Of a stretch of 64,000 nt of DNA, positions 24,526-32,698 are shown piece after piece. The position numbers and the translations under genes were made by a program. This DNA comes from Streptosporangium becharense. GTDB lineage: Bacteria; Actinomycetota; Actinomycetes; Streptosporangiales; Streptosporangiaceae. How positions within the stretch are numbered: the first letter of the stretch is position 1; each line of letters starts with the position of its first letter. The notes below the pieces were generated by a model, which had not been told where the DNA came from, did no database searches, and was given only the letters and a program-made list of their open reading frames with translations. The stretch spans positions 5,642,001 through 5,706,000 of the forward strand of contig NZ_JACHMP010000001.1 in NCBI RefSeq assembly GCF_014204985.1. Reading direction: 5' to 3'.

Positions 24526-26564
24526 GCGGGTCGATCGGCCTGAGCTGGCGGCTGCTGCGCGGCGGGGGCCGCCGCGGCCTGCTGGGAGCGGGCCTGACCA
24601 TGGCCGCGGTGGCGGTCTCCACGGCGCTGCTGCTCTTCGCCGTCGTGGCCAATCTCGGTTTCGCGGGGCGGGCCGAGCGGGAGGCGTGGCGCAACCCGGT
24701 CGCCGCCACCGCCGGGGCCGTCGCGATCGAGGCCGTCCACACGGACTACGTGCGCGACCGGCGGATCATCGTCGTGGATCTCGCGGCACTCGGGCCGCAG
24801 GCGCCGCCACCGCCGCCCGGCCTGGCCCGTTTCCCGGCCCCGGGGGAGATCTGGCTCTCACCGGCGCTCGCCGGGCTCGCCGGGGAGCTGCCCGCCGACC
24901 AGCTCGCCGACCGTCTCCGGGGCAGGCGTGGCGGGACGGTCGGCGACGAGGGGCTCGTCCACCCGGGTGAACTGCTCGTGGTCCGCGGGCAGACCGCCGA
25001 CGCGCCGGTGATGCGGGCCGACGCGCCGGTCGACCCGCGCACCGGCGTCGCCCCCACCCGGATCGCGGACTTCCGGGGGGAGCCGACGCAGAACGCGGAG
25101 GCGTACAAGGCGCTCGGCCTGATCGCGAGCGTGCTGATGGTCGTGCCGCTGCTGGTGTTCGGGGGCGCGGCGGCCCGGCTCACCGTCGCCCGCCGGGACC
25201 AGCGCCTGGCCGCGCTCCGGCTGGTCGGCGCGTCACCCGGCCAGGTGGTCGCGATGACCGTCGTCGAGGCCGTGATCACCGCGTTCGGCGGCGCGCTGCT
25301 GGGGCTGACCCTGTACGGGCTGCTCACCCCGCTGCTCGCCCGGATCGAGATCGCCGGGGGCTCCTGGTTCCTGGCCGACCTGTGGCCCGGTGTCCTGCCC
25401 GTGCTCGCGGTGCTGCTGGCCGTGCCGCTGCTCGTCGGGGCGTCGGCCGTGGTCGGGCTACGCCGGGTGGTGGTCAGCCCGCTCGGCGTCGCCAAGCGGG
25501 AGACCCCGCCGGCCATGCGGTTCGTCCGGGTGGGTGCGCTGCTCGCCGTCCTCGCGGTGGTCCCGGCGCTCAACGGCCGCACCGAGGTGGGGGTGATCGC
25601 CGTGGTCATCGGCCTCGCCTTCCTGTGCGTCAACCTGGTGGGCCCCTGGGTCGTCGGCGTGATCGGCCGGATCACCGCCCGCGTCGCCCGTACTCCGGCC
25701 CGGCTGCTGGCCGGGCGCCGCCTGGTCGACGACCCCCGGGCCGCCTGGCGGACCGTGAGCGGCGTGGCCCTGACCGGGTTCGTGGCGGGGTTCATCGGCC
25801 TGGTCAGCCCCGCCGACCTCGTGGTGCACGATTCCCGCGGCGAGCTGCTCGTGTCGGCGCCCGCCGCGCGGTCGGCGGACCTGGCCGCCGAGGCGCGGGA
25901 GCGGCTGTCGGCGGCGAAGGTCCCCGCCGAGGTCACGGTCGGGGAGGGCGGCCGGACCGGCGGACGCAAGCCGATCATCATCTCGGTGGGGCGATCCGGC
26001 CCCGCGGGCGGGTCCACGGCCGGCACCTCGGCTCCGGCGGCCGGCACTCCGGCTCCGGCGGGTACGGCCGGGGTGGACGCCGCCCTGGTCGACCGGGCGC
26101 GCACCGCGCTGGACGGGCTGGTGCCCGGCCGCGTCGCGTCGTCGCCCGCGGACGAGGACCGGTTCAACTACCAGATCATCGACGACATCGGCGTCGGAAC
26201 CGTCGTCGTGCTCACCGTCTCCTTCCTCGTCGCGATCGTCAGCGCGGGGATCACCGCGGCCTCGTCGATCCTCGACCGCAGGCAGACGTACGCGCTGCTC
26301 CGGCTGGCCGGCACCCCCCTTGAGGTGCTGAACCGGGCACGCCGGGCGGAGACGCTCGTCCCGCTGACGGTCATGGGCGGCGGGGCCGTGGCGGTCGGCA
26401 TGTTCTGCGCTCTGCCGTTCGTGTCCATCGGGATGAACGTGACGGGTGCGGTCACCCTGCTGGTCTGCGTCGTCCTGGGGTTCGCCGGGGTGGTCGGCGC
26501 GGGCGCGGCGACCGCTCCGCTGCTGCGGTCCGTCACCGCCGACCCGGCCCCCCGGCCGGACTGA
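24522..26564 (+). CDS. FtsX-like ABC permease
   Basis: A 680-residue permease with the duplicated FtsX arrangement: an N-terminal segment (20-45), extracellular region, then two sets of segments (about 205-320 and 340-450; last set 560-670). RRDQRLAALRLVGASPGQV and RRQTYALLRLAGTPLEVL are the paired coupling-helix motifs. A Gly/Ala/Ser/Pro-rich loop lies near residue 490-515. It works with the preceding ATPase. Confidence 0.92.
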   Translation: MSGSIGLSWRLLRGGGRRGLLGAGLTMAAVAVSTALLLFAVVANLGFAGRAEREAWRNPVAATAGAVAIEAVHTDYVRDRRIIVVDLAALGPQAPPPPPGLARFPAPGEIWLSPALAGLAGELPADQLADRLRGRRGGTVGDEGLVHPGELLVVRGQTADAPVMRADAPVDPRTGVAPTRIADFRGEPTQNAEAYKALGLIASVLMVVPLLVFGGAAARLTVARRDQRLAALRLVGASPGQVVAMTVVEAVITAFGGALLGLTLYGLLTPLLARIEIAGGSWFLADLWPGVLPVLAVLLAVPLLVGASAVVGLRRVVVSPLGVAKRETPPAMRFVRVGALLAVLAVVPALNGRTEVGVIAVVIGLAFLCVNLVGPWVVGVIGRITARVARTPARLLAGRRLVDDPRAAWRTVSGVALTGFVAGFIGLVSPADLVVHDSRGELLVSAPAARSADLAAEARERLSAAKVPAEVTVGEGGRTGGRKPIIISVGRSGPAGGSTAGTSAPAAGTPAPAGTAGVDAALVDRARTALDGLVPGRVASSPADEDRFNYQIIDDIGVGTVVVLTVSFLVAIVSAGITAASSILDRRQTYALLRLAGTPLEVLNRARRAETLVPLTVMGGGAVAVGMFCALPFVSIGMNVTGAVTLLVCVVLGFAGVVGAGAATAPLLRSVTADPAPRPD

Positions 26565-26591
26565 CCCCGGTCTCGGGCCGCGACACGAATA

Positions 26592-26608
26592 CCTACTCAA
26601 CAGGTAGG
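26592..26608. promoter_or_regulatory. inverted repeat before the sigma factor gene
   Basis: CCTAC-TCAACAG-GTAGG, a perfect five-base inverted repeat with a seven-base spacer in a locally AT-richer patch. It may be an operator or part of the sigma gene promoter. Confidence 0.4.
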
Positions 26609-26654
26609 GATAGTTGTAGACGTAGTGGCGGGTCGTTACCGTGAGTGTCACGGC

Positions 26655-26693
26655 AACCCCGGTCGGTGGGCGCACACCCCCGGCCGGGGTTTT
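26655..26693 (+). terminator. hairpin with T run
   Basis: AACCCCGG (26655-26662) pairs with CCGGGGTT (26684-26691), and TTTT follows; the inner CCCCGGCCGGGG is itself palindromic. It may end the exporter transcript or act in the sigma factor leader. Confidence 0.45.
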
Positions 26694-26752
26694 CCGCGTA
26701 AAATTTTTTCCTCCCGCCGGTGATCGGGGCCCGGCGAAAGGCATTACTGGCC

Positions 26753-27253
26753 GTGGACGACCCCAAAGCGCGATTCACCGCGCTGTACGACCGGCACTAC
26801 CGCAGCGTGTTCGGCTACGCGCTGCTGCGTGCCGAACGGCAGGCGGCCGAGGACATCACAAGTGAGACGTTCCTGATCGCCTGGCGGCAACTGGAGCGGC
26901 TGCCGGAGGAACCCCTGCCGTGGCTGCTCGGTATCGCCCGCAACCTGTTGCGCGCGCAGCGGCGCTGGGGGCTGCGGCGGCGGACGCTCGTCGAGCGCCT
27001 GGCCGAGCTGACCCCGGCCGGAGACGTGGCCGAGCAGGTCGCCGAGCGCGAGACGGCGCTCGCGGCACTCGCGGGACTCTCCGAGCGGGACGCCGAAGCC
27101 GTGATCCTCGCCAGCTGGTACGGGCTCGCCCCGGCCGAGGCCGCCAAACTCGCGGGCTGTTCCGCCCGCGCCTTCACCGTCCGCCTGCACCGCGCCCGCC
27201 GGCGCCTCGCCCAGGCACTCGACCCCACCCCGACCCTGCAGGAGCAGACATGA
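26753..27253 (+). CDS. ECF-type RNA polymerase sigma factor
   Basis: A 166-residue sigma-70 family factor. Region 2: FTALYDRHYRSVFGYALLRA through DITSETFLIAWRQL; region 4: GLSERDAEAVILASWYGLAPAEAAKLAGCS followed by RLHRARRRL. GTG 26753 gives a normal N-terminus; the ribosome site is weak (AAAGG at 11 bases). Its stop overlaps the next gene's ATG, a usual arrangement for sigma and regulator pairs. Confidence 0.9.
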   Translation: MDDPKARFTALYDRHYRSVFGYALLRAERQAAEDITSETFLIAWRQLERLPEEPLPWLLGIARNLLRAQRRWGLRRRTLVERLAELTPAGDVAEQVAERETALAALAGLSERDAEAVILASWYGLAPAEAAKLAGCSARAFTVRLHRARRRLAQALDPTPTLQEQT

Positions 27254-28311
27254 ACGACATCGACGACCGCGTCCGCGCGCTACGCCCCGACAACCTCATG
27301 GAGGAGACCTACCGCAGCCGCCGCGACGCCGACCTGACCCGCGCCTTCGCCGAGACCGCGCCGTCCCGGCCCGCCGCGCGCTTCCGTCTCGCGGTGCCCC
27401 GCCTGTCCCTCGTGCCGCGGCTGCTGGTGGCCGGCGCGCTCGCGGCGGCGGCCGCCGCGGTGGTGGTCCCGGCCACGATGACGGGCACGACGGCGCAGCC
27501 CGGACCGGGGGCCGACCCGGTCCCGGCCGTGGCGGCGCCCAGCCGGTCGACGGCCGCTCCCGTGGAACTGACCGCCGGCACGTTCCTGCTGGCGGGCGCG
27601 GAGACGGCGGCGCGGGAGCCCGCGGACACCGGACGCTACTGGTTCGAGCGCACCCGCACCTTCGAGCCCGTCGGCTCCGGCGCCGTCGTCGCCCACACCG
27701 GAGAGATCTGGTACAACGGCCGCGACGGGCGGAGCTCCTCCAACCTCGACGTGAAGGTCACCTTCGCCGACGAGGCCGATGAGGCCGCCTGGCGTGAGAA
27801 GGGCTCCCCCCGCCTGTGGGAGGCTCCCAAGACGGAGGACTTCTCGAAGATCTCCCTGCAGACGAAGCTCGGCAAGCAGACGCTGACCCTGAACGACGAG
27901 CGGAAGCTTCCCGGTGACGCCGCGGAGCTGGAGCGGTGGCTGCGCGCGGCCCACGAGGACGGCCCGTTCGGCGAGTTCGTCTTCACGGCCGCGCGGCACA
28001 TCCTCTCGTCCCCGGCGTCCCCGGCGACCCGGTCGGCGATGCTGCGCGTCCTGGCCGCCCAGCCGGGGCTGAAGCTGGAGCAGGGCGTCACGGACCCGCT
28101 CGGCCGCCCGGGCGTCGCGGTCACCACCGCCGACGGCCACCACCGCCTGATCGTCGACGAGTCGGGTGCCCGCCTGCTCGCCTTCGAGTACGACGGCCCG
28201 GACCAGGAGGGCCGGACCGCCGAGCGCGCCGTGGGGCTCCCGCTGCCCAAGGGGATGAAGGTCGCCTACGAGTCCTCCGGCTGGGTCCAGGAGCTCGGTG
28301 CCCGTAAGTAG
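27250..28311 (+). CDS. CU044_5270-type membrane protein, sigma-factor partner
   Basis: A 353-residue protein with an N-terminal cytoplasmic part (1-50), one membrane segment (about 55-78, LVPRLLVAGALAAAAAAVVV) and an extracellular domain with WFERTRTFEPVG and a terminal KVAYESSGWVQELG. The arrangement, position after an ECF sigma gene and four-base overlap match the CU044_5270 family, commonly regarded as a sigma-factor regulator. No zinc-binding anti-sigma motif is visible, so an inhibitory role is inference. Confidence 0.8.
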   Translation: MNDIDDRVRALRPDNLMEETYRSRRDADLTRAFAETAPSRPAARFRLAVPRLSLVPRLLVAGALAAAAAAVVVPATMTGTTAQPGPGADPVPAVAAPSRSTAAPVELTAGTFLLAGAETAAREPADTGRYWFERTRTFEPVGSGAVVAHTGEIWYNGRDGRSSSNLDVKVTFADEADEAAWREKGSPRLWEAPKTEDFSKISLQTKLGKQTLTLNDERKLPGDAAELERWLRAAHEDGPFGEFVFTAARHILSSPASPATRSAMLRVLAAQPGLKLEQGVTDPLGRPGVAVTTADGHHRLIVDESGARLLAFEYDGPDQEGRTAERAVGLPLPKGMKVAYESSGWVQELGARK

Positions 28312-28345
28312 GTCGGGTAGACAGGACGGGTAAGCAGGACAGGCC

Positions 28346-28386
28346 GACGTCCGCGGCCGGACCCGCCGGGACCGGCCGCGGACGTC
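28346..28386. terminator. 15-bp perfect hairpin between convergent genes
   Basis: 28346-28360 pairs perfectly with 28372-28386 (GACGTCCGCGGCCGG arm), with an 11-base loop and no T run. It stands between the sigma operon and the LLM gene and can act both ways. Confidence 0.75.
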
Positions 28387-28487
28387 CGTCCTCGTGGAGC
28401 CGCCGGGCCGGAAGCGGGCCCCGCCGGGGAGAGGGAGACGCCCCCAGGCCCCGCCGGTCGGTCTGGAGCCGCTCGGTCCGGAGCCGG

Positions 28488-29507
28488 TCAGCCCAGGACC
28501 AGGTCGCGGATCGTGCGCAGTGAGCGCTCGTCGCGGGGGCCCATGACCAGCAGGCTCGTCACCGGGCTCCGGCGCCAGGGCTCCAGGCGTTCGCGGATGC
28601 GGCCCGCGGGGCCGACCAGGGAGATGCCGTCGGCCAGCTCGTCCGGGATCGCGGCGAAGGCCGCGTCCCTGCGTCCGGCCAGGTAGAGCGCCTGGACCTC
28701 CCGCGCGGTCTCGGCGTAGCCCATCCTGCCGATGATGTCGGCGTGGAAGTTGCGGCTCTCGGCGCCCATGCCGCCGATGTAGAGGGTCAGCATCGCCTTG
28801 ACCCCGTCCAGCGCGGCCCGGACGTCGTCGGTGACCAGCGTCAGGACCATGGCCGCGATGTCGAAGTCCGGCCCGGCCGCGGCGAGCGACGGCCCGTACA
28901 TCCGTTCGATCCTCTCCGGGAACGCGAACAGCGGCAGCCAGCCGTCGGCGATCTCCGTGGCGAGCGCGACGTTCTTCGGGCCCTCCGCGCCGAGGTAGAG
29001 GGGGATCTCGGCGCGGAGCGGGCGGGTGATCAGCTTCAGCGGCTTGCCGAGGTTCGCGCCGCCCGGGTAGGGGAGCGGGTAGTGCTCGCCGTCGGAGGTC
29101 ACCGGCTCCTCGCGGCGCCAGATCCTGCGCATGAGGTCCACGTACTCGCGGGTGCGCGCCAGGGGTTTCGGGAACGGCGCGCCGTACCAGCCCTCGACCA
29201 CCTGGGGCCCGGACGCGCCGATGCCGAGCAGCAGCCGCCCGCCGGTGAGGTGGTCCAGGGTCATCGCGGTCATCGCGGTCGCCGCCGGGCTCCGGGCGGA
29301 GATCTGCGCCACGGACGTGCCGAGCTTGATCCGGGACGTTCGCGCGCCGTACCAGGCCAGCGGGGTGAAGGCGTCGCTGCCGTACGCCTCCGCGGTCCAG
29401 ACGGACTCGTACCCCAGCCGTTCGGCGGCCTGGACGAGCTCGGTGGCGTCGTCGGCGTCGCGCTGCCAGTAGCCGAGGTTCAGTCCGAGCCTCAGATCGG
29501 TGCCCAC
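28488..29507 (-). CDS. LLM-class, probably F420-dependent, oxidoreductase
   Basis: A 339-residue TIM-barrel luciferase-like protein: GLNLGYWQRDADDATELVQ start, WTAEAYGSDAFTPLAWYGART, and LGIGASGPQVVEGWYG near residue 100, all typical of the F420-dependent LLM group in actinobacteria. Substrate is unknown. GTG 29507 lies just after AAGGAGG. It is divergent from a sulfatase gene, with a palindromic operator between them. Confidence 0.9.
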   Translation of the reverse strand: MGTDLRLGLNLGYWQRDADDATELVQAAERLGYESVWTAEAYGSDAFTPLAWYGARTSRIKLGTSVAQISARSPAATAMTAMTLDHLTGGRLLLGIGASGPQVVEGWYGAPFPKPLARTREYVDLMRRIWRREEPVTSDGEHYPLPYPGGANLGKPLKLITRPLRAEIPLYLGAEGPKNVALATEIADGWLPLFAFPERIERMYGPSLAAAGPDFDIAAMVLTLVTDDVRAALDGVKAMLTLYIGGMGAESRNFHADIIGRMGYAETAREVQALYLAGRRDAAFAAIPDELADGISLVGPAGRIRERLEPWRRSPVTSLLVMGPRDERSLRTIRDLVLG

Positions 29508-29547
29508 ACGGCCTCCTTGGGACGTACGCCGTTCACGCCTCCGCAAT

Positions 29548-29561
29548 TAGAACATGTTCTA
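29548..29561. promoter_or_regulatory. 14-bp perfect palindrome, TetR/KstR-like operator
   Basis: TAGAACATGTTCTA is perfectly self-complementary and fits the KstR consensus TNNAACNNGTTNNA (known mycobacterial sterol regulon site). It lies 41 bases before the LLM start and 56 before the sulfatase start. No TetR gene is nearby, so a distant regulator is needed. Confidence 0.6.
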
Positions 29562-29582
29562 TATGGATCGGTCGAGTGTGAG

Positions 29583-29599
29583 GTGTCGGAATTCGACAC
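29583..29599 (+). promoter_or_regulatory. inverted repeat in the sulfatase leader
   Basis: GTGTCG-GAATT-CGACAC, six-base arms, 18 bases before the sulfatase start. A candidate second operator or leader hairpin. Confidence 0.4.
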
Positions 29600-29617
29600 G
29601 CTGGGAAGCGTGCAGGT

Positions 29618-31135
29618 GTGCCCAACGCCCTTCGCAAACTCCTCTCGCTGGTGTCACTCCTCGCCCTCGTCGTGCCGGGAACGGTGATGACCGTTGCGTA
29701 CGCGGCCGAGCGACCCAACATCGTGTTCATCCTGGCGGACGACCTGGAAGCGGGTGATCTCCGAAATTTCCCAAATATCCATAATCTCCTGGTGCGTGGT
29801 GGAACCGGTTTCAATCAGTTCTTCACCACCAACTCCTGGTGCTGCCCGTCGCGGGCGTCGATCCTGAGGTCCCAGTACGTGCACAGCCACGGCGTGCTCA
29901 CCAACACCGCCCCCGAGGGCGGGTTCACCAGATTCCATCTCTCCGCCCTGGAACGTTCCACCATCGGCACGTGGATGCAGTCGGCCGGGTACCGCACCGG
30001 GCTGATGGGCAAATACCTCAACCACTACCCGGGCGGCGCCGCCGAGCCCACCTACGTGCCGCCGGGCTGGAACGAATGGGACGTCCCCGTACGCAACCTC
30101 TACGGCGAGTACGACTACACGCTCAACGAGAACGGCGTGCTGCGGGCCTACGGCTCCCTGCCGCACGACTACCTGACCGACGTCCTGAGTCAGAAGGCCC
30201 GCGCGTTCGTCTCACAGCCGGGCGGCGACCCGTTCTTCCTCTACCTCGCACCGGTCGCCCCGCACAACCCGGCCAACCACGCCCTCCGGCACAGCGCGGC
30301 CTTCGCCGACGCCGTGGCACCCCGGCCGCCGTCCTTCAACCGGCAGGACGTCGCCGACGAGCCCCTCTGGCTGAGGTCCCTCCCGCTGCTCGGCCCCCGG
30401 GCGATCGAGAAGCTCGACGAGCGCCACCGCAGGCGGCTGCGCGCCATGCTCGGCGTGGACGACATGGTCGGCGCCCTGGTCGAGACGCTCCGGACCTCCG
30501 GGAAACTGGACGACACCTACATCTTCTTCGGCTCCGATAACGGGTTCCACCTGGGGCAGCACCGCCTCGCGCAGGGCAAGACGACCCCCTTCGACGAGTC
30601 GATCAGGGTGCCCCTGCTGGTCCGCGGGCCCGGTGTGCGGCCCGGCCATGTGGCCGGTGACCTCGCCGCCACGGTCGACCTGGCCCCGACCTTCGCCGAG
30701 ATCGCCGGGACCCGGCCGCCCGACTTCGCCGAGGGCCGCTCCCTGCTCCCGATCCTGCGGGGGACCACGCCCCCGTCGTGGCGCCGGAACGTGCTGCTGG
30801 AGTTCAACCGCCCCACCGACCCGAGCTCGGCCCGGCAGACGCCGGTCCCCCCGTACCAGGGCATGCGCACCGAGCGGCACACCTTCGTCCGGTACGCCAC
30901 CGGCGAGTACCAGTTGTACGACCTCGCCGCCGACCCCTACCAGCTGCGCAACCTCGCGGCCAGGGTCCCGTTCCCGGTGATCGCCGAGTTCGAGCGGCAA
31001 CTCGACGCGCTCGTCTCCTGCGCGGGAGCCGGCTGCCGGTCAGCCGACTCCGTCACCCCGCCCGCCCTGCCCGCGATACCCGTCCCGCCCGTCGCTCCCG
31101 TGTCACCCACCGCTCCGGTGGTCCCCACTCCGTAG
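29618..31135 (+). CDS. secreted sulfatase
   Basis: A 505-residue type I sulfatase/arylsulfatase-like enzyme. A signal peptide (RKLLSLVSLLALVVPGTVMT, cleavage near AYA-AE at about residue 30) is followed by PNIVFILADD (metal-binding Asp pair), the formylglycine motif CCPSR whose first Cys is the residue oxidised by FGE, MGKYLNHY and GSDNGFHLGQHR. All key residues are present. A Pro/Val/Ala tail ends the protein. Start GTG 29618. It hydrolyses sulfate esters outside the cell. Its 3' end overlaps the convergent FadR-type gene by 33 bases. Confidence 0.92.
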   Translation: MPNALRKLLSLVSLLALVVPGTVMTVAYAAERPNIVFILADDLEAGDLRNFPNIHNLLVRGGTGFNQFFTTNSWCCPSRASILRSQYVHSHGVLTNTAPEGGFTRFHLSALERSTIGTWMQSAGYRTGLMGKYLNHYPGGAAEPTYVPPGWNEWDVPVRNLYGEYDYTLNENGVLRAYGSLPHDYLTDVLSQKARAFVSQPGGDPFFLYLAPVAPHNPANHALRHSAAFADAVAPRPPSFNRQDVADEPLWLRSLPLLGPRAIEKLDERHRRRLRAMLGVDDMVGALVETLRTSGKLDDTYIFFGSDNGFHLGQHRLAQGKTTPFDESIRVPLLVRGPGVRPGHVAGDLAATVDLAPTFAEIAGTRPPDFAEGRSLLPILRGTTPPSWRRNVLLEFNRPTDPSSARQTPVPPYQGMRTERHTFVRYATGEYQLYDLAADPYQLRNLAARVPFPVIAEFERQLDALVSCAGAGCRSADSVTPPALPAIPVPPVAPVSPTAPVVPTP

Positions 31136-31828
31136 CGGACGCCGGATGTCGGGATAGGCGCGGTGGAGGTGGTCCTCGACGGCGGACGCGGCCTCGGCCG
31201 CGTCCCCGGTGGCGATCGCCCGGTAGATCCGGCGGTGGTCGGCCATGAGCCCGTCCGTGTCACCCAGGCGCTCGACGGCCTCGACCGCGTAGCGGCGCAG
31301 CGAGTCGCGCAGCGAGCGCATCATGGCGGAGGTCAGCCGGTTGCCCGACGCCTCGGCGACGGCCACGTGGAAGGCGGTGTCGTGCTCGACGAACTCCTCG
31401 GCCGTCGCCGCCTCCCCCATCCGTTCCAGGGCGGAGGCCAGGGCCGACAGGTCGGCGCCATGCAGGGCGGCGTGCGAGGCCGACCACTTCTCGATCATCA
31501 GCCGGGCGTCGACGACCTCCTCCAGTGACAGGCTCGCCAGCCCCAGGTGGAGCCTGAGCAGATCGGTCAACGCCCCCGCGGGCCTGGAGGTGAGCACCGC
31601 ACCCGCGTCGGGCCCCCGCCCGACCTGTGACGAGACCACGCCCAGGGTCTCCAGCACGCGCATGGCCTCGCGGACCGACGACCGGCTGACCTGGAGCTGC
31701 TCGGCGAGCTGACGCTCGCCGGGCAGGCGGTCGCCGACCCTGAGCCCGTCACCCGCGATGCGCTGCTCGATCTGGGCGATCACGTCTTCGAACGCCCGGG
31801 TGCGCCGGACCGGCTGCCAGTCGCTCAA
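31103..31828 (-). CDS. FadR/LldR-subfamily GntR regulator of the lactate operon
   Basis: A 241-residue regulator: winged HTH with LPGERQLAEQLQVSRSSVRE (residues 35-54), then a helical FCD effector domain with metal-type residues in HDTAFHVAVAEASGN and ADHRRIY. TTG 31828 with AGGAGG upstream. It is divergent from lutABC with two operator copies in the 69-base gap, so it almost certainly controls lactate oxidation. Its last 33 bases overlap the convergent sulfatase gene. Confidence 0.9.
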   Translation of the reverse strand: MSDWQPVRRTRAFEDVIAQIEQRIAGDGLRVGDRLPGERQLAEQLQVSRSSVREAMRVLETLGVVSSQVGRGPDAGAVLTSRPAGALTDLLRLHLGLASLSLEEVVDARLMIEKWSASHAALHGADLSALASALERMGEAATAEEFVEHDTAFHVAVAEASGNRLTSAMMRSLRDSLRRYAVEAVERLGDTDGLMADHRRIYRAIATGDAAEAASAVEDHLHRAYPDIRRPLRSGDHRSGG

Positions 31829-31850
31829 GGACCCTCCTCTTGTGGGGGAT

Positions 31851-31865
31851 TATGGTCAGACCATA
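31851..31865. promoter_or_regulatory. FadR-family operator, copy 1
   Basis: TATGGTC-A-GACCATA, a perfect 7-base inverted repeat matching the GntR/FadR core TGGTCNGACCA. Confidence 0.85.
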
Positions 31866-31866
31866 C

Positions 31867-31881
31867 TGTGGTCGGACCATA
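31867..31881. promoter_or_regulatory. FadR-family operator, copy 2
   Basis: TGTGGTC-G-GACCATA, the same core 16 bases centre to centre from copy 1 and 16 bases before the lutA start. Confidence 0.85.
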
Positions 31882-31897
31882 TAGCGGAAGGAGCGCC

Positions 31898-32698
31898 GTG
31901 CGCGTCGCCCTGTTCATCACATGCGTGAACGACACGCTGTTCCCCGGCACGGGGCAGGCGGTCGTCACGCTGCTGCGCCGCCTCGGCTGCGACGTCGAGT
32001 TCCCGCAGGCGCAGACCTGCTGCGGCCAGATGCACGTCAACACCGGATACCCCGAGGAGGGCAGGCGGCTGGCCGGGCACTTCGTGGACGTGTTCGCCGG
32101 ATACGACGCGGTCGTCGCCCCGTCCGGGTCGTGTGCCGCGATGGTCCGCGAGCAGTACCCGCGGCTGGCCCGCACCACCCCGGCCCGCACCGCCGCGCCC
32201 GCGGGGCTCCTGACCGGCGGCTCCGCCCCCGCGACGGCCGAGCGGGACGACTCCTTCGCCCGGCGGGTCGCCGAGACGGTGCCGAAGGTCCACGACCTGT
32301 CCGAGTTCCTCGTCGACGTGCTCGGCGTCACCGACGTCGGCGCCTACTTCCCGCACCGGGTGACCTACCACCCGACCTGCCACTCCCTGCGCGGCCTCCA
32401 CCTGGGCGACCGCCCCACCCGCCTGCTGCGGGAGGTACGGGGGCTGGAACTGGTCCCGCTGCCCGGTGCCGAGGAGTGCTGCGGCTTCGGCGGCACCTTC
32501 GCGGTGAAGAACCCGGCGGTCTCCGCCGCCATGTGCGCCGACAAGGTGCACAACGTCGCGAGCACCGGCGCCGAGGTGCTGTGCGCCGCCGACAACTCCT
32601 GCCTCATGCACATCGGCGGCACCCTCAGGCGCCAACGCACCGGGGTCCGCATCATGCACCTGGCCGAGATCCTCGCCTCGACGGAGGCGGCCCGATGA
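31898..32698 (+). CDS. lutA: LutA-type lactate utilisation Fe-S protein
   Basis: A 266-residue cysteine-rich (CCG-domain) protein, one subunit of the LutABC L-lactate oxidation complex. Two CCG motifs are seen, CCGQMH (about residue 45) and CCGFGG (about 200), which bind an unusual Fe-S cluster. GTG 31898 is five bases after AAGGAG. ATGA overlap with lutB. Expression should follow lactate through the divergent FadR-type regulator. Confidence 0.93.
   Translation: MRVALFITCVNDTLFPGTGQAVVTLLRRLGCDVEFPQAQTCCGQMHVNTGYPEEGRRLAGHFVDVFAGYDAVVAPSGSCAAMVREQYPRLARTTPARTAAPAGLLTGGSAPATAERDDSFARRVAETVPKVHDLSEFLVDVLGVTDVGAYFPHRVTYHPTCHSLRGLHLGDRPTRLLREVRGLELVPLPGAEECCGFGGTFAVKNPAVSAAMCADKVHNVASTGAEVLCAADNSCLMHIGGTLRRQRTGVRIMHLAEILASTEAAR

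Noticed and set aside
22962-24740. 592-codon reverse ORF ending in the response regulator
   Set aside because: The N-terminal 376 codons are antisense to the ABC ATPase; receiver domain starts at GTG 23612.
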